The position numbers were made by a program, and so were the translations under genes. A model generated the notes under the pieces. The model ran no database searches, was not told where the DNA came from, and saw only the letters and a list, made by a program, of their open reading frames with translations. 64,000 bases of DNA from Clostridia bacterium. Lineage in GTDB: Bacteria > Bacillota > Clostridia > Oscillospirales > Acutalibacteraceae. The stretch is taken from assembly GCA_017543285.1 (NCBI GenBank), contig JAFYGK010000032.1, forward strand, positions 1 to 64,000, written 5' to 3'. Positions 57,602 to 64,000 of the stretch are shown piece by piece; position 1 is the stretch's first letter, and every line of letters begins with the position of its first letter.

Positions 57602-60010
57602 TCACTCCTCATTTTTCCTGCTTTCCAATAACTCATTGGCCCTCCTGACAATGTCCTCTCTCATTCCGACCATCTGCGCGGCTCTTATGCCGTAGCTCTT
57701 TTTGGCGCGTCCGCGGACTATTTTCCGGGTAAATACGAGATCGCGGCCGCTGTCGTCAACCGTGACGCTGTAGTTTTTCACGCCGTCAAGGCTTTCCTCC
57801 AACGAGCAAAGCTCATGATAATGGGTGGCGAGCATTGTTTTTGCGCCGAGTTTCTCTTTGCTATTGCAGTATTCCAAAATAGCGCGCGCTATGGCCATAC
57901 CGTCGTATGTGGAGGTACCGCGCCCTATTTCGTCAAGAAGAATAAGACTGTCCGGAGTTGCGCTGTCAATAATATCGACACATTCTTCCATTTCGGTCAT
58001 AAATGTGGATTTTCCCTGGGCGATGGAATCGGACGCGCCGATTCTGGTGAATATTCTATCGGTAAGAGGTATCTCGGCAAAATCCGCCGGAACGAATCCA
58101 CCCATGTGCGCCATAATTACAATGAGAGCGTTTTGCCTCATAAACGTGGACTTTCCCGCCATATTCGGACCGGTGATGATTACGGTTCGGTTTTCGCCGC
58201 TGTCCATGAGAAGATCGTTGGGAACGAACATTTCCTGCCCGAGCAGCTCGACAATCGGGTGTCTGCCGTTTTTTATCAGCAGTCTCCCGCAATCGGAAAT
58301 GACCGGTTTAACATAGTTATTTTTTTTTGCGGCGACAGCAAGGGAATTGAGCACATCGATCAATGCGACAAACTGTGACGTTTTTTGCAGACGCATGAGG
58401 CACAGGCCGAATTGCTCCTTTATCTTTTCCAGGACGGCGGCTTCCAGTTCGCCTATGGCTTCGGCGGTATGTTCCAGCTCAAACTGAGCCTTTTGAAGCC
58501 GGTCTGTGACAAATCTTGCGCAGCCTGTCAGCACCTGACTTTGCAGATAGCTGTCGGGAATGCCGGAAGGCAGGGGATAGGGAGTTTCCAGATAATAGCC
58601 AAGGGTCTTGGAAAATCTGAATTTCAGGCCCTTTATGCCTCTTGCAAGCTCCGTATTCTCAATATCCTTTATATTCTGGCGTGCCAATACTATCCTGCCG
58701 CGCATAAAGTCGATTTCGCTGTCATAACCCTCGCGGATGTGGGTGATACAGTCGTCTGTGCCGGAGGATTCGTCAATGCTTTCGGCTATCAGCCGGCGAA
58801 GATCGCATAGGTCGTCGATTCCGTCGGCGCATTCGCGGAGAAGAGAGGAGCCGGATTTTTTCATCAGCGATACAATATGGGGAAGCTCGGCAAAGCTGTC
58901 TTTCATCTTCAGCAGATCCCTGACGTTGAGGCGCGAGCAAAGGATCCTTGAAACGGTGCGTTCCATATCGCATATGCGGTCGAGCCTGTCGGCCAGATCC
59001 AGTCTGACGGTACCGTTTTGTGCAAGATAATCCACGGCCTCAAGCCGTGCGTTTATTCTCGCGCGGTTCGTCAGCGGTCTGAGCAGAAGCTGCTTTATCA
59101 TGCGGGCTCCCATCGGAGTTTTTGTGTTGTCGAGAATATTCAGAAGGGTAGCGTCCTCCCTGAATGTATTCTCTGTGACATTTAGATTGCGCTGGGAGAG
59201 GCCGTCGATTTCAAGAAAACGCTCGTTTGCGTAAAGCTCGGCCGAGTTAATCATTGAAAGGGCGCTGCTGTATGCCTTTTTAATATAGATGAGAGCGGCC
59301 GAGAGAGCTTCTGCCGCACGGGAGTCTTTTTCAAGGCCGGAGTCCCCAAACATATCCTTGCCGAACTGGGCGGTTATAACGTCGGCTGCTTCGTCCGGTC
59401 CAACGTCTTCGTAAAGGCAGGGGTCGATCTTAAAGCGTCTGCCGCAAAAACCGATAAATCTTTCAAGGGACAGCGTTTCTTTATTAATAATGATTTCCGA
59501 CGGAGACATTCTTCCCGTTTCTTCAATCAGCCGGCGTTCGAAATCCCCTGAAGAAAATTCCGTTAAAAAGAGCTTTCCGGTCGTAATATCGACAAAGCAT
59601 ACGCCGCAGGAAAAACCGCCGCTGCAAACGGCGCAGAGGAAGTTGTTTTCTCCTTCCTTCAGAGAGACGCTGTCAATTACGGTGCCTCTTGTGATCAGCC
59701 TCACGATCTCACGCTTTTGTATTCCGTTTTCCTTTTCATCCGACTGTTCGCAGATGGCTACCTTATAACCCTTGTCGACCAGCCGTTGAACATAGGCCTC
59801 GCATGAGTGGTAGGGAACGCCGCACTGAGGAGCCTTTTGCCCCGCGCCGCAGTTTTTTTCGGTTATTTTTAAATCAAGCTCTTTTGACGCGACAAAGGCG
59901 TCGTCAAAATACATCTCATAGAAGTCGCCGAGCCTGTATAAAACGATGCTGTCGCTGTTTTGTTCTTTTATCTTTTTGTACTGCCGCATGGCAGGCGAAA
60001 AATTATCCAT
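57602..60010 (-). CDS. mutS: DNA mismatch repair protein MutS
   Basis: 802 residues from the ATG at 60010 (GTG at 60019 also possible; neither has a good Shine-Dalgarno). The mismatch-recognition Phe-x-Glu motif lies in LGDFYEMYFDDA. The connector, core and clamp domains follow, and the ATPase has Walker A GPNMAGKST, Walker B LILLDEIGRGTSTYDG and ATHYHELCSLE. The C-terminal tail beyond the helix-turn-helix is short compared with E. coli MutS, as in many Firmicutes. It starts 28 nt after rdgB on the same strand. The usual partner mutL is not found in the window. Confidence 0.96.
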   Translation of the reverse strand: MDNFSPAMRQYKKIKEQNSDSIVLYRLGDFYEMYFDDAFVASKELDLKITEKNCGAGQKAPQCGVPYHSCEAYVQRLVDKGYKVAICEQSDEKENGIQKREIVRLITRGTVIDSVSLKEGENNFLCAVCSGGFSCGVCFVDITTGKLFLTEFSSGDFERRLIEETGRMSPSEIIINKETLSLERFIGFCGRRFKIDPCLYEDVGPDEAADVITAQFGKDMFGDSGLEKDSRAAEALSAALIYIKKAYSSALSMINSAELYANERFLEIDGLSQRNLNVTENTFREDATLLNILDNTKTPMGARMIKQLLLRPLTNRARINARLEAVDYLAQNGTVRLDLADRLDRICDMERTVSRILCSRLNVRDLLKMKDSFAELPHIVSLMKKSGSSLLRECADGIDDLCDLRRLIAESIDESSGTDDCITHIREGYDSEIDFMRGRIVLARQNIKDIENTELARGIKGLKFRFSKTLGYYLETPYPLPSGIPDSYLQSQVLTGCARFVTDRLQKAQFELEHTAEAIGELEAAVLEKIKEQFGLCLMRLQKTSQFVALIDVLNSLAVAAKKNNYVKPVISDCGRLLIKNGRHPIVELLGQEMFVPNDLLMDSGENRTVIITGPNMAGKSTFMRQNALIVIMAHMGGFVPADFAEIPLTDRIFTRIGASDSIAQGKSTFMTEMEECVDIIDSATPDSLILLDEIGRGTSTYDGMAIARAILEYCNSKEKLGAKTMLATHYHELCSLEESLDGVKNYSVTVDDSGRDLVFTRKIVRGRAKKSYGIRAAQMVGMREDIVRRANELLESRKNEE

Positions 60011-60037
60011 AACAATCACTAATCAACGGCTGCGTCG

Positions 60038-60634
60038 TTATGCATGAATCAGCTCGGCTATCTTATCCTTAAAGGCTCTGAGCGCGCGTCCTCTGTGGCT
60101 GACCGCATCCTTTTCATCGTCGTCCAGCTCGGCAAAGCTGCGGCCGTCCTCCATATAGAAGACTGGGTCGTAGCCGAAGCCATGTTCGCCCTTCGGTTCA
60201 AAGCCTATATACCCGTCACAGCGGCCCTCAAAATCATACCGTACGCCGTCTATTACCGCGCAGATGTGGCTGACAAAATGCGCGGCGCGTTTTTCCAAAG
60301 GCACATCCTTCATAAGGGAAAGCAGCTTGCCGTGCTTTTCGGCATCGCTCGCGCCTTCGCCCGCAAACCGTGCCGAGTATACTCCCGGCGCGCCGTCCAG
60401 ACAATCGACGCAGAGCCCCGAGTCGTCGGCGACGACGTTTTTGCCGCCGCTCCGTTCAAATGCCGCCTGCGCCTTTATGCGTGCGTTGTCCGCGAAGGTT
60501 TCGCCCGTTTCCTCGACGCCGTCCATTGTGAAGCCGGCCATTGCCGGGGTTTTCACCTCAACACCCAGCCCGGCGGTTATCCTTTGCAGCTCCCTGAGTT
60601 TTTTGGGGTTGCCGCTTGCAACGATGATCGTCAT
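60038..60634 (-). CDS. rdgB: XTP/dITP diphosphatase (RdgB/Ham1)
   Basis: 198 residues. It hydrolyses non-canonical purine NTPs to monophosphates, keeping inosine and xanthosine out of DNA. IIVASGNPKKLRELQ at the N-terminus binds substrate. VVADDSGLCVDCLDGAPGVYSARFAG holds the catalytic Asp and metal site, and GEHGFGYDPVFY and DAVSHRGRALRAF the base pocket. GGAGG precedes the ATG. Its position before mutS puts two genome-maintenance genes together. Confidence 0.95.
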   Translation of the reverse strand: MTIIVASGNPKKLRELQRITAGLGVEVKTPAMAGFTMDGVEETGETFADNARIKAQAAFERSGGKNVVADDSGLCVDCLDGAPGVYSARFAGEGASDAEKHGKLLSLMKDVPLEKRAAHFVSHICAVIDGVRYDFEGRCDGYIGFEPKGEHGFGYDPVFYMEDGRSFAELDDDEKDAVSHRGRALRAFKDKIAELIHA

Positions 60635-60673
60635 AAAAGCCTCCGGTTATATCGCTGACATAAATCAGGTATT

Positions 60674-61591
60674 TCAGTCGGAATTGGTATCAAACAGCGC
60701 CCTGGCAAATTCTCTCGCGTCGAACGGCTGCAGATCGTCTATCTGTTCGCCCACACCGATATATTTTACCGGCAGACCGAGCGACTCGCGAATGGATATG
60801 ACTATACCGCCCTTTGCGGTACCATCCAGCTTTGTAAGGACGATACCGGTGATGTCGGCGACGTTCATAAACTGACGCGCCTGCTCGACGGCGTTTTGCC
60901 CCGTGGTTGCGTCCAGAACGAGCAGCACTTCCAAATCACAGTCGGGGCACTCGCGCTTTATAATTCGGTTTATCTTTGAAAGCTCGTCCATCAGGTGCTT
61001 TTTGTTGTGCAGTCTGCCTGCCGTGTCGCATATCACAACGTCAACGCCGCGGCTTTTGGCAGCCGACAGCGAATCGAACACGACCGCCGCCGGATCGGAG
61101 CCTTCTTCGTGGCGCACCATATCGGCGCCTGCTCTGTCCGCCCAGATCTGGAGCTGGTCTATGGCCGCCGCGCGGAAGGTATCGGCGGCGGAAAGCAGCA
61201 CCTTTTTGCCGTCGGCTTTGAGATTGGCGGCCAGCTTTCCTATGGTTGTCGTTTTGCCGACTCCGTTGACGCCGATGACCATTATGACCGACGGCTTTGT
61301 ACTTGCCCTGAGTCCTTCGCCGCCCTCGAGCATTTCGGCGATGACCTCCTGCAAAAGCTCCCTGATTTGCTGAGGATCGGTCACGCCTTCCTTTTTCACC
61401 CTGCGGCGCAGCTCCTCACAGATCTTCGCCGACGTGGAAGCGCCGACGTCGCCCATGATGAGTATTTCTTCGAGTTCCTCAAAAAAATCCTCGTCGATTT
61501 TGGTGAAGGACTTCACCATCGAATCAAATGTGCCGACAATGCTGTCGCGCGTCTTTTTAAGTCCTGCGGTTATTTTTTTGAAAATTCCCAT
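60674..61591 (-). CDS. ftsY: Signal recognition particle receptor FtsY
   Basis: 305 residues: a four-helix N domain (about 1-85) and a Ras-like SRP GTPase G domain. GTP motifs: GVNGVGKTTTIGKLA (P-loop), DTFRAAAIDQLQIWADR, DTAGRLHNKKHLMDEL, TKLDGTAKGG. It lacks the acidic A domain of E. coli FtsY, as is usual in Gram-positives. It receives SRP-bound ribosomes at the membrane, supporting the secretory load of the surface proteins. Between glmS and rdgB with short gaps. Confidence 0.96.
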   Translation of the reverse strand: MGIFKKITAGLKKTRDSIVGTFDSMVKSFTKIDEDFFEELEEILIMGDVGASTSAKICEELRRRVKKEGVTDPQQIRELLQEVIAEMLEGGEGLRASTKPSVIMVIGVNGVGKTTTIGKLAANLKADGKKVLLSAADTFRAAAIDQLQIWADRAGADMVRHEEGSDPAAVVFDSLSAAKSRGVDVVICDTAGRLHNKKHLMDELSKINRIIKRECPDCDLEVLLVLDATTGQNAVEQARQFMNVADITGIVLTKLDGTAKGGIVISIRESLGLPVKYIGVGEQIDDLQPFDAREFARALFDTNSD

Positions 61592-61647
61592 GTCGTTTTC
61601 CTTTTGTGTGTATTTCTTATAGTCGCCTCAGACGGCTCAGCAGGCCG

Positions 61648-63474
61648 TCATTCAACGGTAACGGATTTCGCAAGGTTCCTCGGTTTATCAATATCGCAGC
61701 CCTTCATGGAGGCCACGTAATACCCGAAAAGCTGCAGCGGTATGACCGACAGCGAAGGCATGAACAGATCGTCGGTCTCGGGCACAAGGAAGGCGAAATC
61801 GCAGGTGTTTCTGATGTCGCTGCGTGTTTCCTTGGAAACGCCCAGTGTGGTTGCGCCTCTGGAAATCACCTCGACTACGTTGCTCATGGTCTTGTCGAAA
61901 AGTCTGTCCTGCGTCGCGACGGCGACGACGAGCGTGCCGTCCTCTATAAGCGAGATGGTGCCGTGCTTCAGTTCTCCTGCGGCATACGCCTCGCTGTGGA
62001 TGTAGGATATCTCCTTTAATTTAAGCGAGCCTTCGAGACTGACGGCATAATCGAGATTGCGCCCGATAAAGAAGATGTTTTTTTCGTTGTAGTGCAGCGA
62101 CGCGTAATACTGTATATCATCGCGCTTATCTAAAATGGACTGTATCTTCCCGGGCAGAGAGAGCAGCTCACGAAGCATCTCTATCTCCTCTTCGGCGCTG
62201 AGCAGTCCGGTTTCCTGCGCCATGTATATGCCGAGCAGATATAAAACGGCAAGCTGACAGGAATATGCCTTGGTTGTCGCGACGGCTATCTCCGGCCCTG
62301 CCCATGTGTAAATAACATCGTCTGCCGCCTTTGCTATCGAGCTGCCCAGCACGTTTACCACCGCGAGAGTGCGCGCCCCCAGCTTTTTGGCCTCGGCCAT
62401 GGCGGCTCTTGTGTCGGCCGTTTCGCCCGATTGGCTGATAACTATGACGAGCGTTTTGTCGGTGACGAGCGGAGAACGGTATCTGAATTCACTTGCGAGA
62501 TCGACGTCCACCGTCTTTTTGACCAGTCTTTCCAGAACATATTTACCGACCATGCCGACGTGATAGGCGCTTCCGCACGCGACGATGTAAATTTTGTCGA
62601 TGTCGCTTATCTGCTGCGCCGTCAGCTCAATATCATCCAGACGGACTCTGCCATCCTTTATGCGGCTTTCTATCGTATCGGCGATAGCCTTGGGCTGCTC
62701 CATGATCTCCTTTATCATGAAGTGCTCATAGCCTCCCTTTTCGGCGGCGTCGGCGTCCCAGTCTATATGGACGAGCTCCTTTTCGACCGCCTCGTGGTCG
62801 AAGTTGTAAATGGTGACCCCGTCGCGGTGCAGGAAGATTATTTCCTTTTCGTCGGGGTAATAGACCTCGCGCGTTCTGTTGAGGATGGCCGGAACGTCGG
62901 AGGCGATAAAGTAGCCGTTTTCGGCCACGCCGATAATGAGCGGGCTGTCCTTGCGCACGGCTACTATCTCGTCTGGATTGTCCCTGTCGATAACGCCCAG
63001 GGCGTAGCTGCCCTCGACGCGGTTGAGCACCTTGACCATGGTATCGAAAATATCGCCGTTGTAGTAGTATTCCACCATCTGGGCGATGACCTCAGTGTCG
63101 GTGTCGGAGACAAAGGAGACTCCGCGCGAGATGAGCTTGTTTTTAAGCTCCATGTAGTTTTCTATAATGCCGTTGTGTATGACGGCAAAACGCTCGGATG
63201 TGCTCAGATGCGGGTGCGCGTTGGTGTCGGAGGGAGCCCCGTGGGTAGCCCAGCGGGTGTGACCGATGCCGACGGTGCCCTTTATGTCCGCGCCGCCGTG
63301 TATCATATCGCTGAGCACCGCCAGTTTGCCCTTTGATTTTACGACTTCGAGCCGCTGCCCGTTGAATACGGCGACTCCGGCCGAGTCATAGCCCCTGTAC
63401 TCCAGACGGGAAAGTCCGTCGATAAGCACAGGAGCCGCCTGTTCATTTCCGATGTAACCGACAATTCCGCACAT
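61648..63474 (-). CDS. glmS: Glutamine-fructose-6-phosphate aminotransferase
   Basis: 608 residues from the ATG at 63474 (AGGAGG 5 nt upstream), which places the nucleophile at Cys2 of MCGIVGYIG after Met removal. Class II glutaminase domain (1-220; GIGHTRWATHG), then two SIS domains with VACGSAYHVGMVGKYV, ISQSGETADTRAAM and ending NLAKSVTVE. It makes glucosamine-6-phosphate for peptidoglycan and UDP-GlcNAc; the GlmU homologue at 22762-24135 acts later in that route. I looked for a glmS ribozyme in the visible leader; only about 90 nt separate it from the preceding gene and no such core is evident. Confidence 0.96.
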   Translation of the reverse strand: MCGIVGYIGNEQAAPVLIDGLSRLEYRGYDSAGVAVFNGQRLEVVKSKGKLAVLSDMIHGGADIKGTVGIGHTRWATHGAPSDTNAHPHLSTSERFAVIHNGIIENYMELKNKLISRGVSFVSDTDTEVIAQMVEYYYNGDIFDTMVKVLNRVEGSYALGVIDRDNPDEIVAVRKDSPLIIGVAENGYFIASDVPAILNRTREVYYPDEKEIIFLHRDGVTIYNFDHEAVEKELVHIDWDADAAEKGGYEHFMIKEIMEQPKAIADTIESRIKDGRVRLDDIELTAQQISDIDKIYIVACGSAYHVGMVGKYVLERLVKKTVDVDLASEFRYRSPLVTDKTLVIVISQSGETADTRAAMAEAKKLGARTLAVVNVLGSSIAKAADDVIYTWAGPEIAVATTKAYSCQLAVLYLLGIYMAQETGLLSAEEEIEMLRELLSLPGKIQSILDKRDDIQYYASLHYNEKNIFFIGRNLDYAVSLEGSLKLKEISYIHSEAYAAGELKHGTISLIEDGTLVVAVATQDRLFDKTMSNVVEVISRGATTLGVSKETRSDIRNTCDFAFLVPETDDLFMPSLSVIPLQLFGYYVASMKGCDIDKPRNLAKSVTVE

Positions 63475-63567
63475 ATCGTCCTCCTGATAATTAATCAAAT
63501 AAAGTATCGGACAAACAGCTTTTATGATGGATTCTGAGATTGCCGGCGCCGTAACGCCGAGCCGGTC

Positions 63568-64000
63568 CTATCTCAGAATCAAAAGCTCAGGGTTATCATT
63601 TATGTATGCTCTCATGCATTCAAATATTTCTCTGTATGAAAGCTTACCGGGGTTTTGATTGGGAGTAAACTTCAATCTTTGACCATAAAACTTTTTATCG
63701 AACTTTATCATGTTTGTCCTGTATAAAAATCTGTCGTTTCTGGTGGGGACATCAAAAAAATATCCGACGGCAGTATAGTATCCCTTATCCGTATTGGAAA
63801 TAGAGTAAACCCTGCCGTAACCCTGCGGTTCGTGTTCCTGGCTGCTTGTAGTGATATAAAAGAACCCCGATTTGCCGTCATCCACAAATTTTTCCGTAAA
63901 AAACTTGACGTTTGACGAGCCGTCTTCGTTATAGTTGATGCCGTTAAACTGATAACAACCGTTTTTGTATTCAAGCCTGCAAACCGAAATCCTTCTTTGA
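63568..64000 (-). CDS. Partial gene, C-terminal part of an uncharacterised protein
   Basis: The frame is open through the window edge at 64000, so only the last 143 residues are seen. The part is rich in aromatic and charged residues, with segments YKNGCYQFNGINYNEDGS, GYGRVYSISNTDKGYYTAV and KFDKKFYGQRLKFTPN, suggesting a beta-rich domain; it ends DNPELLILR. There are no membrane helices in this portion. A GTG at 63885 could be misread as a start, but the upstream codons (KFFTEKF) continue the same style. Family unknown. Confidence 0.6.
   Translation of the reverse strand, partial: QRRISVCRLEYKNGCYQFNGINYNEDGSSNVKFFTEKFVDDGKSGFFYITTSSQEHEPQGYGRVYSISNTDKGYYTAVGYFFDVPTRNDRFLYRTNMIKFDKKFYGQRLKFTPNQNPGKLSYREIFECMRAYINDNPELLILR

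Noticed and set aside
1-64000. CRISPR array, tRNA or rRNA genes, prophage or integrase
   Set aside because: No repeat-spacer pattern, no T-loop/acceptor arrangement, no rRNA stretch and no recombinase motif were found on either strand.

Overview
The window reads as chromosome of a Gram-positive (monoderm), anaerobic member of the Clostridia, most likely an Oscillospirales/Ruminococcaceae-type gut bacterium. This is inferred from LPXTG/sortase and lipobox surface proteins, SepF and DivIVA division proteins, strong AAGGAGG ribosome binding sites, a split transketolase, a GTP-type PEP carboxykinase, a HydE-type radical SAM maturase and palindromic dispersed repeats. GC content looks roughly balanced. 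No rRNA, tRNA, CRISPR array, integrase or transposase is visible.

Layout. 0-5.5 kb (+): sulfur assimilation genes metY and cysK, whose promoters share an 11-bp operator core, then a tightly overlapping rrf2-hydE-mnmA operon (Fe-S type regulator, radical SAM maturase, tRNA thiolase). 5.5-8.3 kb: a PP2C-like membrane protein that has lost its metal ligands (-), a lipoprotein, a heavy-metal domain protein and a coiled-coil protein. 8.35-16.8 kb (+): the most unusual region, a surface-fibre locus. It holds a bacterial-type signal peptidase, a long structured leader, an LPSTG major pilin, an intrinsic terminator, then a seven-gene run: class C sortase, a pilin-like protein without anchor, two TasA/camelysin-like proteins, two membrane-anchored secreted proteins, and an ER-type (SipW-like) signal peptidase. 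It combines a sortase pilus with SipW/TasA matrix-fibre genes. 17-22 kb: a 47-codon membrane protein, a MocR-type regulator with a truncated C-terminus (-) facing an ECF transporter S component, and PEP carboxykinase (-).

22-31 kb (mostly -): leuD and a GlmU homologue with a degenerate acetyltransferase site, pyruvate kinase, trpS, a palindromic repeat, an aminotransferase, ylbF and miaB. 31-39 kb: a nucleobase permease behind an attenuator-like leader, then an RluA enzyme, a ROK kinase, a flavin reductase and an amidohydrolase (-), endonuclease III and an AraC-type response regulator lacking the phospho-acceptor Asp (+). 39-42 kb (-): a von Willebrand A protein, a macrodomain-HTH protein and a methyltransferase. 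42-48 kb: secreted cyclophilin, lipoprotein, zinc-ribbon membrane protein, two HAD phosphatases and split transketolase.

48.5-63.5 kb (-): a long co-directional housekeeping cluster transcribed from glmS through ftsY, rdgB, mutS, miaA, an HlyD-like gene, ylmE, sepF, divIVA, ileS and lspA to rluD. It resembles the Bacillus ylm/divIVA/ileS region without ylmG and ylmH. The window ends in a partial gene on the - strand. Gene functions are assigned by recognition of family motifs in the translations; no database search was run.
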